This document shows, piece by piece, positions 27,001-35,493 of a stretch of 64,000 nucleotides of DNA; within the stretch, counting starts at the first letter, position 1, and each line of letters opens with the position of its first letter. The notes under the pieces are model-generated. The model was not told the origin of the DNA, searched no databases, and saw nothing but the letters and a program-made list of their open reading frames with translations. Location: positions 39,663-103,662 of the forward strand of contig JAFLRM010000005.1 of NCBI GenBank assembly GCA_022511465.1, written 5' to 3'. The position numbers were made by a program, and so were the translations under genes. The stretch is from Acetatifactor sp. (GTDB lineage Bacteria; Bacillota; Clostridia; Lachnospirales; Lachnospiraceae).

Positions 27001-27738
27001 CATATAGGGGCCGTCAGTGCTCTCACAGAGTCTTTGTACCTGCTTAAGCTTCTCCACGCAGCCCTCCAGCAGATGCGCTACATGCTCTCTGAGATATTTG
27101 CCATAGCTACTTTGGAGCAATTCCTCCACATTTTCCGCACAATAGTCTTTTTTGCGCTCCAGAAGCCACTCCTCCGGCCACGGAAAACTGGCCGCGTAGC
27201 GGGAGAGATTCAGAATATGTCCCTCCAGCACACTCTCCCTGCCCCCCGGACAAAAATACTCCACACATGCTTCAAAAGCCGTATCTTTCTCCGCAAAAGC
27301 GTCCTCCAAGAGCTGGCTCAATACATCCTGCTGCATCAGCCTGATCTCACCCTCATCCGCCACCCGAAAAGCCGGATCCAGCCCAATCTCATTGAAATGA
27401 TTGCGAAGCAAAAACAGGCTGAAGCTGTCAATCGTAGTGATCTGCGCATTGTGAAGCAGCGTGGACTGCTTTTGAATGTGCTCCGACTCCGGATGTAGAC
27501 GCAACTGTTCTGCGATCCCTGCGGCAATACGCTCCCGCATCTCCGATGCCGCCGCATTGGTGAAAGTCACGATCAACAACCTGTCAATATCCACAGGAGT
27601 TGTCTCGTCACAAACCATCCGAATGATGCGCTCCACCAACACGGCCGTCTTACCGCTTCCCGCAGCCGCAGACACCAGAATGTTCCGATCATGAAGTTTG
27701 ATCACTTGCTGCTGCTCTTTGGTAAATTGAATCGGCAT
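24091..27738 (-). CDS. addA: Helicase-nuclease subunit AddA
   Basis: Start chosen at MPIQFTKEQQQVIK (ATG 27738, with AAAGGGGG before it), giving 1215 residues. A UvrD-like superfamily 1A helicase with Walker A AAAGSGKTAVLVERI, motif II-like IDEYQDSN, motif LSRNFRS and the C-terminal helicase motif VAFVVGLSKRFN, followed by a RecB-family nuclease domain with LLDYKTDV. With AddB it processes double-strand DNA ends for RecA loading at Chi-like sites. It is separated from addB by a phosphodiesterase and a chemoreceptor-like gene on the same strand, an unusual arrangement. Confidence 0.96.
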   Translation of the reverse strand: MPIQFTKEQQQVIKLHDRNILVSAAAGSGKTAVLVERIIRMVCDETTPVDIDRLLIVTFTNAAASEMRERIAAGIAEQLRLHPESEHIQKQSTLLHNAQITTIDSFSLFLLRNHFNEIGLDPAFRVADEGEIRLMQQDVLSQLLEDAFAEKDTAFEACVEYFCPGGRESVLEGHILNLSRYAASFPWPEEWLLERKKDYCAENVEELLQSSYGKYLREHVAHLLEGCVEKLKQVQRLCESTDGPYMYGDLVEQELEQLADLASCGSLEEYGTRLSAVSFGRLPSKKDDSVSPAKRELAKQMRGEVKDMVQEMAEHFFATPLELAAKQGKACVAPVATLIDLVVEFDGRMRERKQEKKLVDFSDMEHYALDILLVRKNGEVHPSPVALEYRQYFVEVLIDEYQDSNLVQEYLLRAVSGEEDGRFNRFMVGDVKQSIYKFRLARPELFLEKYRNYKEDGVEQRIDLSRNFRSRPQVVDSVNELFSRIMSRQNGGIEYDDKAALYAGAVYPENEGCESELLLVERAPAGEMVSGGTQDKAMGARQLEALTVAHKIKKLKAFFLVTDKESGTLRPVKYSDMVILLRTTSGWDEEFKQVLEEEGIPVHITSKTGYFAASEVQELLQFLRVLDNPLQDIPLFGAMKSIFGGFTEEEIALIRSYEKRCPLYEALCAYAGDFIDDCAKDEKLVQKSRDFLSRISDYRDATVYLPIRDLLKRVTDDYDYLDYVTALPSGSKRRANVEMLFTKASDFEQTSYFGLFHFVRYMEQLEKYDVDYGAADLLDENADVVRIMSIHKSKGLEFPVAFVVGLSKRFNMQDVNQSLIVDMDLGLACDYVDPGRRVRNKTLRRTVLSRKLREDSLAEELRVLYVALTRVREKLILTASLENAQEKWKLAEEQAGERLPYIDFIEAGSYLNFLLPVLGQTSVQVSVVSGEELAGETFSEQVHLYGRRSSLEQSSAYVDEEALHSLKERFSYEYPYRNLEKLYTKTTVSELKIAAMAEKDEAAYHAFEEKEIVPYIPVFRREKEQVSGTVRGNAYHRAMELLDFETLLGGQFTKFPENYEVYRVGLDRGRLSGDLHTFLEGETASLRLPQEYLEALREQKLIGFLEQEIAYRMWAAQRRDQLYREQPFVLGIEAGRLSQEFPAEEKVLIQGIIDVFFIEDGELVLLDYKTDVIHSMEDLWNRYAVQLDYYAEALTKLQQLPMKEKLLYSFYLETC

Positions 27739-27788
27739 GCCAACCCCCTTTGCATGTGATCTTACACGATATCTTTCTACTACAAACA

Positions 27789-27825
27789 ATCACACACGCC
27801 ACTGTCAGACCGTAGCGTGTGTGAT
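27789..27825 (-). terminator. Hairpin between the chemoreceptor-like gene and addA
   Basis: Perfect 11-bp stem ATCACACACGC / GCGTGTGTGAT with a 15-base loop, followed on the minus strand by TGTTTGTAG, a weak T tract. It may terminate or attenuate transcription into addA. Confidence 0.5.
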
Positions 27826-27839
27826 CATTGCATCCGTTT

Positions 27840-28661
27840 CTATCGTTTGTTGATATCCTCTTCCAGTTCTCCCGCAAGCCCAACCAATTCTTCCAAAATC
27901 TCCTGGATAGAACTGATATTGCCGCGATATTCGTTTGTAAAATTGCTGGCATCCTTGATGGATGAGATAATGGATACCAGATGTTCCATGATGGTGTTCA
28001 GCGTAGCCTTAATCTCCGTAGCTGAGCTTCCACTGTCGTTTGCCAGCTTGCCCATCTCGGTAGCCACCACTGCAAATCCTCGTCCATACTCGCCGCTGCG
28101 CGCCGCCTCGATGGAAGCATTCAATGCCAGAATGTTGGAGCGGGAGGCGTTACTGTTGATCTTGTTCACCACATCAACTGCATCGTGTACATCGCTCTCT
28201 ACAGTGCTGGTCACCTGATCCATGTCCGTCAGCAGTTTAAACAGGTTCTCGATGCCGCCGACAAGAGTCTGCAGGGACTTATTTATCTCACGTACCGACT
28301 CTTGGAACCGCGCTGCGATCCCCGTCATCTGATCCTTCAAGTCAGCGGAATAAGAACAGATCAAACAACCTACAACCTCATCTCCATCCTTGATCGGCAC
28401 CAACTCTCCTTCAAAGGATTCCCCCATAACACCTTTGGGCAGATAGTTATGCCTAGCTCTTCCGGTCCTTAACACTTCATAAAGGGCTCCCGTGGAATCC
28501 TTGAAAATGTCCCCGACTTTATATCGAGGTGTCTCTTTCTCCGGTACGTTATATCCTCGAATCACTGAATCTGTATCCAACGCTGTAAGATACACATCCT
28601 GCGTAAAAAGCTGGCTGATCACCGGCAGTAATTCTACTGCCTGCTCTAATTTCCTGTTCAT
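27840..28661 (-). CDS. Soluble methyl-accepting chemotaxis-like protein
   Basis: About 273 residues (the first track codon is TTG; ATG 28661 follows GGGAGG). No transmembrane helix or signal peptide. Residues 1 to about 105 form a small sensor-like domain ([17 protein letters not shown] ... VGCLICSYS). The rest is helical and includes a short MCP hairpin tip [35 protein letters not shown], with the conserved E-A-A-R region that contacts CheA/CheW. The signalling domain is much shorter than in standard receptors. It has its own strong promoter and sits inside the addB/addA region; whether it works in chemotaxis or another sensing role is unknown. Confidence 0.83.
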   Translation of the reverse strand: MNRKLEQAVELLPVISQLFTQDVYLTALDTDSVIRGYNVPEKETPRYKVGDIFKDSTGALYEVLRTGRARHNYLPKGVMGESFEGELVPIKDGDEVVGCLICSYSADLKDQMTGIAARFQESVREINKSLQTLVGGIENLFKLLTDMDQVTSTVESDVHDAVDVVNKINSNASRSNILALNASIEAARSGEYGRGFAVVATEMGKLANDSGSSATEIKATLNTIMEHLVSIISSIKDASNFTNEYRGNISSIQEILEELVGLAGELEEDINKR

Positions 28662-28749
28662 CAATATTTACCTCCCGTTCTTTCTATGTGATTTTCTCGT
28701 GTATAATAGTATCATACCCCTATCCTCTATCGAACATCGTCATGTTTAG

Positions 28750-28778
28750 ATTATACACGGATATGACCAATAATTCAA
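28750..28778 (-). promoter_or_regulatory. Promoter of the soluble chemoreceptor-like gene
   Basis: Minus strand TTGAAT (28773-28778), 17 bases, TATAAT (28750-28755), about 90 bases before the ATG. It separates this gene from the upstream repair genes. Confidence 0.75.
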
Positions 28779-28800
28779 GTATTATATGAAGGTGAAAAAA

Positions 28801-29466
28801 CTATAATCCCAGTTTTGACATAATGCCGTCGGCATCGACGCCCGGATGTGTCAGGTAAAGTCTGCAGATCTGTTCCGCCAGCTCATAGGATAGATGAAAC
28901 TTTTCCGAAAGCTGCTCCACGGAAGTTCCTCTCTGAATTTCCCAGATAATAGCCGGCAGGTGTTCTTTGACTGTGTCCGCCGTGATGGCTTCGTCCTTTT
29001 GTGTCTCCGGATGGGAAATATCAATCCGTTCGATCCGGAAACTTCCGTCATCCTCCACATAGAGCATAGCCATGGTGATAGGCAGACGAAACCTGCGCGA
29101 CCCACAACTCCCCGGGTTCAACCAAGTAATCCCACCCATGGTCTTCTCCTCATATTTATGGGAATGACCGTAGACGATCAGATCATAGGAGGATGTGTCC
29201 TCCTTGATCTGCTTCTTATTATGGATCATAAAGATCCGGATGCCGATGTCGTCTATAACCAGAGTCTCCGGCAGTTCTTTTGCCCACTCTTTGTCCGCGT
29301 TGCCGCGCACCGCATAGGTAGGTGCAAATTGGTCAAGTTCTTCCAGAATGGAAGGACGGGCAATGTCACCGGCATGAAGAATGCGGTCGCAAGTTTGAAG
29401 GTACTTTTTCACTTCATCGCGGAGTAAGTTGTGAGTGTCGGAGAGGATAGCGATTCTGCAAAGCAT
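28801..29466 (-). CDS. Metallophosphoesterase of the MJ0936/YfcE family with C-terminal helical extension
   Basis: 221 residues, ATG preceded by AAAGGAG. Metal-binding motifs of the calcineurin-like phosphodiesterase fold: SDTHN, HAGDI, RGNADKEW, and YGHSHKY, with LNPGSCGSRR closing the domain at about residue 135. The usual YfcE/MJ0936 enzymes have about 160 to 185 residues; here the last 60 or so residues (TVKEHLPAIIWEIQRGTSVEQLSEKF ...) look helical, like a small DNA-binding or docking add-on. Only 12 bases follow addB. Cyclic or linear phosphodiester substrates are typical; the physiological one is unknown. Confidence 0.9.
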   Translation of the reverse strand: MLCRIAILSDTHNLLRDEVKKYLQTCDRILHAGDIARPSILEELDQFAPTYAVRGNADKEWAKELPETLVIDDIGIRIFMIHNKKQIKEDTSSYDLIVYGHSHKYEEKTMGGITWLNPGSCGSRRFRLPITMAMLYVEDDGSFRIERIDISHPETQKDEAITADTVKEHLPAIIWEIQRGTSVEQLSEKFHLSYELAEQICRLYLTHPGVDADGIMSKLGL

Positions 29467-29478
29467 ACGTGGCTCCTT

Positions 29479-32400
29479 TCAGGTTCTATTTTTCATCTTT
29501 TCAAGGGCTTCCGCCTTCCCCATCCCCTCCAGCATCCGCTGTTCATAGCCGGGGATAGCGCTGTCAAATCCACATACCTTTCGGTAGGCACAATAGGTGC
29601 ACGCTTCCTCTGTCCCTTTTTCATAGGGATTCACGCTGATCTTGCCGTCCAAAATCTCTCGGCCGATGCCGCGCACCTTGTAGTTTACATAATCCGACAC
29701 CACCTGAAGTTCTTCTGCGGACATCACGCCTGACCGGGCCGAGTAGGCGCCGTCCTTTTTCTTCTCCACAGGGATCACGTCGGACTTATCCTGCATATAG
29801 CGATCCAGCCGTGCCACAATGTCAGGCTCCCCGTTTACCACGCCGTTCATGCGAAGTTTTCCCAGAATCTGCTCGTTGATCTCCTGATCCGTCAGCTCCA
29901 CGGTCGTCTCCACTGTGGGATCATCAATATGATAATACAGAAGCGCCGCTGGGATGACTTCCTTGTCCGGATGCCTCTTCGCCTCCATCTCCAAGGCTGC
30001 GTTCATATAGACCACTAACTGCAACTGCAGACCGTAGTATAGTGCCGCCAGGTCAAACTGTCGGTTGCCCGACTTGTAATCGATGACTTTGACGTAGACA
30101 TGCTCCTCGTCTTCAGCAGTGTCAATGCGATCAATGCGTCCTCTCAGGTGCATGTGTTCCCCCTCGGACAGCGCCACGTTGACACTCTCCAGATCCTTTG
30201 CAAAGCGAAAAGACAACTCATAATTGTCCGGTGTAAACGCCCCCTTCTGCAGCTGGTTCTGCAAAGTCAACACGGTTCGTGTCAGTATCCTGCGCATGCG
30301 GGTGATAGCATACTCACCTCTGGCACTGCTGTAGAGCACAGTCTCACCGTAGGTAGCCGCGTATTCTTCCAAAGCCTCTCTCACCGCGTTTTCTCCAAAC
30401 TCCGCCGGAAAATCAAACCACGTATAACCGCTTTCTGCCAGCTTTCCGGCAAAAAGTTCCAGCACAGCATGGTACACGTTTCCCATGTCCACCGCCCCAA
30501 ATCCAAACTCTTCCCGCTCCTTCAAGGTCAGTCCATATTGCAAAAAATGCCGATAGGCGCATGCCGCATAGGTCTCCAAACGTGTGACACTGTTCTCCAA
30601 ATTTCTCCCATACAGCGCTCTTGCCACCGCCTTGGAAAGGGCGGAATCCTGATACCTCCTAAAAGCCGCATCCGTCAAAAGCGCCCGTTTCTTACGCTCT
30701 CCTTCCTCCCCGTAAGCTTGATAGATGGTAAAAAGTTCGCGCTCCCTGTCTCCTCTCACACTGCCCAGGGCATAGTCTCTAAGCTCCCCGGCTAAATAGC
30801 GAAGTCCCTCTCTGGGCGTCACAATCTGCTCTATGACACTGCGGCTCTGCGGATATTGCACCTCGATTCCGGGAAAAAGCTTTCGCACCACATCAATCAG
30901 ATATGCCGGGCGTATGCTCTTGCCCTGACTATTCACCTTAGAGTAGGACAGATACAGCCTGTGGGAAGGCTTTGTCATATTTAAATATAGGTACAGCCTC
31001 TGGATAAACATCTGCTGTCTGGGGCTGGGCGCCAGTTCCAACTCCGACTCTTGAAGAAACTCCCGGTCCATGTCGGAGATGATGCCCCCCTTAGAGGCAT
31101 TCTTGGGAATATTACCATCGTTGATCCCCAAAAAAAACAGTGCCTTCACCTGCTTTAGGCGGGTTCTCTCCATATCACCCACCACCACACGGTCCACATT
31201 CTGGGGAATGGTGCCCACCTCAATCTCACCAAACCCGGCCTCCAAAATATCCGCAAATTCCTGTAGGGAGATGTTCTCCTCCCCCAACAGCCCGTAAATC
31301 TGATCCAAAAGCTCCATCACCAGGCGGTAAATCTGGGCATACTCCCTCTCCTTGGACAGTTGCCCCTGCTCATGGAAAGTGCGCTCAAATTCCACCAGCT
31401 TTTGCTGCACCTGATTCTGTATCAGGAAATCATAGAGCCGGTTGACATAGTCCCTAGCGTGTGCCGTCTTTTCTCCTTGCAGCACGGCCACCTGATCCAT
31501 CATCTGCTGCCGTATCTCGTTCAAATGCTGTAACGGCTCCTCATCCTCCTGCATCTGCGCAGTTTTGGCAGTGAACAGTCTGCTCCACCTCCTAACCCCG
31601 CGGATGCCGGTTTGAATCACATAGTTCTCCAACAGGTCAACGTCCTCCCTTGCGAGACCTGTCAGACCACTCCTCAGATAATGAAATACCGCTTCGTAGG
31701 AAAAGTCCTGAAGATACAGTTCCAGCGCACTCTTGATATACTCGATCATAGGATTTAAAACAATCCCTCTGGTGCGGTCGATAAAACAGGGAATTCCTAT
31801 CTGCTCAAACTCTGCCTCCACATAGGGCGCATAGCCCTCCATATTCCCCATGATGACCGCCATATCCCGGTAGGCAAACTTTTCGGTGCGCACCAACTCT
31901 TGAATGAGAAGCCCTGTCTGGTGCACCTCATCTCTGGGCGCAGTAGTCTCAAAAATCTGAATCTCTTCCTGCTCTCCCGCAAAAGCCTCCGTCGTGTAGC
32001 GGAAAAGCCCTCTCTCCAGATGCAGCAGGGCAGGTGCCTCCAGAAAGCGGTGGCTGCCGTTTCTACGCACTTCGCACTTGTCCACAAAGAGATCCTGTTT
32101 CACAGGATCCTGAAAGCAGACTGCCTCTCCCTCACCTGCCAAAATGAACACATCGCGTCCTCTGGCGACTCCTGCCTGCTCTGCCAGCCTCTCCAGATCC
32201 GCCACCGTCTTCTTACTTAAGTGAAACAACCTTTGCTCCCCGTCCACTTCGTAGGGATATTCTCCCTCCCCCAAAGTCACAGTCACTATGGTTTCTGCGC
32301 TGAGACGCATGACCTCCTGGATCAGGCGGTTTTGGATGGGCGTAAATCCCGTAAAGCCGTCAAACACCACCACACTGTCCGGCAGCAGCTTAGACTTTGC

Positions 32401-32964
32401 AAGCAAACGCCTTAGCACATCCAGCGTCTCCTCGGTTGTGATGAAATTATCCTTGATATATTCCTGAAAGCCTCTATATAGAGTCTGCAGATCCCGCAGC
32501 TTATGGGACAGGGCGCCCCGCTTCCTGGCAAAACGGATCAGCTTATCCACGTCCTCCGCGCTGATGCCATACTGCATAAACTCAGAGATCGCACTTTTCA
32601 CTTCGTGTATATAGCCCTGCTTGTGCAGAAAGCTTCCCAGCGCGGGCAGCTCCTCCTTAAGTCCGGCAGCCACTTTCTGCAGCACCAGACTCTTGCCCGT
32701 GTCATCCAACACAAGAACCTCTCTGCTCCCCACTTCCTCTAGAATACGATGGTTGAGCCTGCCAAAGCTAAGCACATCAATGTTCATGATGCCGCCCCGA
32801 TCGTGCAGCGTCACCAGATCTTTCTGCGTCTGCATGGTAAACTGATCCGGCACAAGGATCAGAAAATTCTGCTTTGGATGCGCAAGGGAACGCTCTATGA
32901 TCTCCGTGTAGATCCCCCTGCTCTTCCCTGCCCCCGACGGGCCAAAATAAAACCGTAAACTCAT
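29479..32964 (-). CDS. addB: Helicase-nuclease subunit AddB
   Basis: 1161 residues, the usual AddB length. N-terminal Walker A-like GPSGAGKSRGIYTEI; inactive-helicase body; C-terminal RecB-like nuclease motif VIDYKSGNR; and the 4Fe-4S cluster formed by a Cys in TYAACAYRHFL plus CTYCAYRKVCGF near the end, characteristic of AddB. It pairs with AddA to resect and recognise Chi-like sites at double-strand breaks. Its start overlaps the stop of the upstream mpg gene by four bases, so exoA, mpg and addB probably form one repair operon. Confidence 0.97.
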   Translation of the reverse strand: MSLRFYFGPSGAGKSRGIYTEIIERSLAHPKQNFLILVPDQFTMQTQKDLVTLHDRGGIMNIDVLSFGRLNHRILEEVGSREVLVLDDTGKSLVLQKVAAGLKEELPALGSFLHKQGYIHEVKSAISEFMQYGISAEDVDKLIRFARKRGALSHKLRDLQTLYRGFQEYIKDNFITTEETLDVLRRLLAKSKLLPDSVVVFDGFTGFTPIQNRLIQEVMRLSAETIVTVTLGEGEYPYEVDGEQRLFHLSKKTVADLERLAEQAGVARGRDVFILAGEGEAVCFQDPVKQDLFVDKCEVRRNGSHRFLEAPALLHLERGLFRYTTEAFAGEQEEIQIFETTAPRDEVHQTGLLIQELVRTEKFAYRDMAVIMGNMEGYAPYVEAEFEQIGIPCFIDRTRGIVLNPMIEYIKSALELYLQDFSYEAVFHYLRSGLTGLAREDVDLLENYVIQTGIRGVRRWSRLFTAKTAQMQEDEEPLQHLNEIRQQMMDQVAVLQGEKTAHARDYVNRLYDFLIQNQVQQKLVEFERTFHEQGQLSKEREYAQIYRLVMELLDQIYGLLGEENISLQEFADILEAGFGEIEVGTIPQNVDRVVVGDMERTRLKQVKALFFLGINDGNIPKNASKGGIISDMDREFLQESELELAPSPRQQMFIQRLYLYLNMTKPSHRLYLSYSKVNSQGKSIRPAYLIDVVRKLFPGIEVQYPQSRSVIEQIVTPREGLRYLAGELRDYALGSVRGDRERELFTIYQAYGEEGERKKRALLTDAAFRRYQDSALSKAVARALYGRNLENSVTRLETYAACAYRHFLQYGLTLKEREEFGFGAVDMGNVYHAVLELFAGKLAESGYTWFDFPAEFGENAVREALEEYAATYGETVLYSSARGEYAITRMRRILTRTVLTLQNQLQKGAFTPDNYELSFRFAKDLESVNVALSEGEHMHLRGRIDRIDTAEDEEHVYVKVIDYKSGNRQFDLAALYYGLQLQLVVYMNAALEMEAKRHPDKEVIPAALLYYHIDDPTVETTVELTDQEINEQILGKLRMNGVVNGEPDIVARLDRYMQDKSDVIPVEKKKDGAYSARSGVMSAEELQVVSDYVNYKVRGIGREILDGKISVNPYEKGTEEACTYCAYRKVCGFDSAIPGYEQRMLEGMGKAEALEKMKNRT

Positions 32965-33602
32965 AATGTTTCCTCTTTTATGTAAAACCTCCAGAGATAA
33001 TCCGCCGCTTCTTCCGCGTAATCGATACCGATCCGCTTCCCGGCCTGAATCTGCGACGAATCGATTGCAATTCCCTCCGTCACATAAAAAGTTTTGCTCT
33101 CCACCAAGTCAACATCGTTGTCCGCCCGCGTGATATCCATGGCAATGCACAGCTTTCCCGGGCCGTCTGCCAGATGCTTTTCGACAGATGCCGGTATCTG
33201 CGATACCTGCTTTTTCTGACGCTGCTTCCGCATTCGAAGCTCCAGCATGCGCTCTCTGGACGCTTCATCCGCCGGCACCACACTGCGGATCAGCACTGCC
33301 TGCGGCACGTCCTCCACCGCCGCAGCAATATTCATACAACTGTACATCCCATAGATCAAATACACGTAGGATGTGCCCCCGACATGAAACATCGGTTCCG
33401 TGCGATCCGTCCGTCTGCCGCCATAAGTGTGGGAACCCTTGTCCTCCACCCCCATGTAACTCTCCACCTCCGTGATAACCCCACGGATCGTCCCAACCTC
33501 CGTCTCATGCACCAGCACCTTCCCCAAAAGCTCCTTCGCCACCGTGATCCCATCTCTTGTGAAAAAGGAGCGGGAAAGTCTGCCCTGTACCTCTACTTCC
33601 AT
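32961..33602 (-). CDS. 3-methyladenine DNA glycosylase (AAG/MPG family)
   Basis: 213 residues. A monofunctional glycosylase removing alkylated purines to start base excision repair. Family motifs: LLGKVLVHE near the N-terminus, ITEVESYMG with the catalytic Glu, HTYGG, YVYLIYGMYSCMNIA, QAVLIRSVVP, and DGPGKLCIAM. It lies 12 bases after exoA, whose AP endonuclease activity handles its product, and overlaps addB by four bases. Confidence 0.95.
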   Translation of the reverse strand: MEVEVQGRLSRSFFTRDGITVAKELLGKVLVHETEVGTIRGVITEVESYMGVEDKGSHTYGGRRTDRTEPMFHVGGTSYVYLIYGMYSCMNIAAAVEDVPQAVLIRSVVPADEASRERMLELRMRKQRQKKQVSQIPASVEKHLADGPGKLCIAMDITRADNDVDLVESKTFYVTEGIAIDSSQIQAGKRIGIDYAEEAADYLWRFYIKEETL

Positions 33603-33614
33603 TTTCTGCCCTCT

Positions 33615-34367
33615 CTATCGCATCTTAAGCTCCACCGGACAATGGTCCGACCCCATCACCTGCGTGTGGATCCGTGCATCCACCAGCCGCTCTTTCAGAC
33701 ACTCCGACACCACAAAATAGTCAATGCGCCATCCCGCATTCTTCGCTCTTGCCTGAAACATATAGGACCACCACGAATAGATCCCCGTCTGCTCCGGATA
33801 AAAATACCGGTAAGTATCCACAAAACCACTCTCCAAGACCTTTCCAAAGCAGGCTCTCTCCTCATCCGTAAAGCCCGCGCTCTGATGATTTGTCTTCGGA
33901 TTCTTCAAATCGATCTCCTGATGTGCCACATTCAGATCCCCACAGTAGATCACAGGCTTTTTCTTCTCTAATCCTTTAATATGATCCAGAAATGCCTCCT
34001 CCCACCGCATCCGGTACTCCAGACGCGTAAGCTCTCTCTGAGAGTTTGGCACATACACCGTCACCACATAGAAATCAGCAAACTCCGCCGTGATCACACG
34101 CCCTTCATGGTCATGCTCCTCCACACCGATCCCGTAGGTCACCTCTACCGGCGTCTCCTTGCAAAATAAAGCGGTTCCCGAGTACCCCTTTTTCTCCGCA
34201 TAATTCCAATACTGATGATAGCCCGGCAACTCCAGATCATGCTGCCCTTCCTGAAGCTTCGTCTCCTGAAGGCAGAACACATCCGCATCCGCCTCCTGGA
34301 AAAAATCTAAGAACCCCTTTTGCAGACAGGCTCTCAATCCATTTACGTTCCACGATACCAGTTTCAC
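33615..34367 (-). CDS. Exodeoxyribonuclease III / AP endonuclease (ExoA/XthA type)
   Basis: 250 residues starting with a GTG codon (AGGAGG then seven bases). Cuts DNA at abasic sites. Motifs: SWNVNGLRA, LQETKL with the metal-binding Glu, YCGDLNVAH with the Asp/Asn pair, IDYF, and GSDHCPV with the catalytic His. Together with mpg just downstream it provides two consecutive base-excision repair steps. No SOS-like box was seen upstream. Confidence 0.96.
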   Translation of the reverse strand: MKLVSWNVNGLRACLQKGFLDFFQEADADVFCLQETKLQEGQHDLELPGYHQYWNYAEKKGYSGTALFCKETPVEVTYGIGVEEHDHEGRVITAEFADFYVVTVYVPNSQRELTRLEYRMRWEEAFLDHIKGLEKKKPVIYCGDLNVAHQEIDLKNPKTNHQSAGFTDEERACFGKVLESGFVDTYRYFYPEQTGIYSWWSYMFQARAKNAGWRIDYFVVSECLKERLVDARIHTQVMGSDHCPVELKMR

Positions 34368-34414
34368 CTGTACTCCTCCTGCTTAATCTAAATGATGCAA
34401 AGCAATTTTCTATC

Positions 34415-34458
34415 AAAAAAAGTGCTATGACATTACGAACCAGTAACATCATAGCACA
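34415..34458 (-). terminator. Intrinsic terminator after the 12alpha-HSDH-like SDR gene
   Basis: Minus strand GTGCTATGA / TCATAGCAC perfect 9-bp stem, an inner GTTAC / GTAA stem, then TTTTTTT. It isolates the SDR from the downstream repair operon. Confidence 0.9.
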
Positions 34459-34499
34459 AATTCCGCTTCTTTGAAACAGTCCTTTCCGTTCTTTGCTCC

Positions 34500-35300
34500 C
34501 TATGGCCTCTGGCCCAGACCACCCTCCAGAGTGATAGTCTCACCAGTCATAAATTTAAAGTCAGGGGAGGCCAGCTGTACGCACACGCGCCCAATCTCCT
34601 CCTCCGCATCTCCGTAGTGTCCCATGGGCGGCATCTTCACATTCTGCTTGAATGCCTCCGGATACGCCTGCTCAAACTTCTCCAGCTGGGCCGTCCACGC
34701 CAGCGGGCAGACAATGTTCACATTGATGCCGTCCTTGCCCCATTCAGTCGCCGCCACACGGGTCAGTCCTCGGATACCCTCCTTGGCAGCCGCATACGCA
34801 CACTGTCCATAGTTGCCAAAGAGTCCGGCCCCTGATGCAAAGTTGATCACAGAACCTTTTGTTTTGGCCAGATAGGGGTAGCACTCTTTCATATAGTAAA
34901 AGGTGGCGTACAATCCGGAGTAGAGCGCCAGATCGAACTGTTCGGTGGTATGATCCGCCAGTGTCACTCCTGAAGCGGATGCCTGTGCATTGTTGATCAG
35001 AACATGGATATCTCCAAAAGTATCAATCGTCTGTTTTACCACATTCTTTACCACCGTCTCGTTATCGGCACCCGCATTGACGTCTGCCTGTACCGTGAGC
35101 ACCTTGATACCATACTTTTCCTCCAGATCCGCTTTCGCATCGTCCAGCTTCTGAACGTTGCGCCCGGTGATCACCAGATTAGCACCCTCTTTGGCGTAAG
35201 CAGTTGCAATACCGTAACCGATGGAGCCGCATCGTCCATTGCTGAGCGTGGCTTTGCCGGCGCCCGTAACGATCGCTGTCTTACCTGTCAAAAAACCCAT
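34500..35300 (-). CDS. Short-chain dehydrogenase resembling 12alpha-hydroxysteroid dehydrogenases
   Basis: 266 residues. SDR fold with an unusual extended cofactor loop, TGAGKATLSNGRCGSIGYG, TGR at about 45 suggesting NADP(H), NNAQASASG at 103, Ser156, Tyr169 and Lys173 (YAAAKEGIRG). The stretches NNAQASASG, YSGLYATFYYM, NFASGAGLFGN, RVAATEWGKD and the LEGGLGQRP ending match, from memory, the NADP-dependent 12alpha-hydroxysteroid dehydrogenase of clostridia, which oxidises the C12 hydroxyl of cholic acid. Substrate is inferred, not shown. Monocistronic, with its own terminator. Confidence 0.8.
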   Translation of the reverse strand: MGFLTGKTAIVTGAGKATLSNGRCGSIGYGIATAYAKEGANLVITGRNVQKLDDAKADLEEKYGIKVLTVQADVNAGADNETVVKNVVKQTIDTFGDIHVLINNAQASASGVTLADHTTEQFDLALYSGLYATFYYMKECYPYLAKTKGSVINFASGAGLFGNYGQCAYAAAKEGIRGLTRVAATEWGKDGINVNIVCPLAWTAQLEKFEQAYPEAFKQNVKMPPMGHYGDAEEEIGRVCVQLASPDFKFMTGETITLEGGLGQRP

Positions 35301-35493
35301 TGTAGTACCTCCTTATTCTGCTCTTTCCTTTGATTATAACCAGTCTAACATTTTCTATGAATAGCGTCAATTCTCATCACTTTTAGGTGGAAAAAAAACG
35401 CAAGGTCTGATACAATAATACCGTCGGCCGCTAAGAGTGCGCACTATCGCAATAAAGCGATTCTTGACACACCATAAGACAGGGAGATACACC

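Noticed and set aside
26596-27498. 300-residue plus-strand ORF opposite addA
   Set aside because: Antisense shadow inside addA without independent support.
34415-34458. CGAACCAGTAAC read as a possible SOS box before the repair operon
   Set aside because: It has only one half site and lies in the loop of a clear terminator hairpin.
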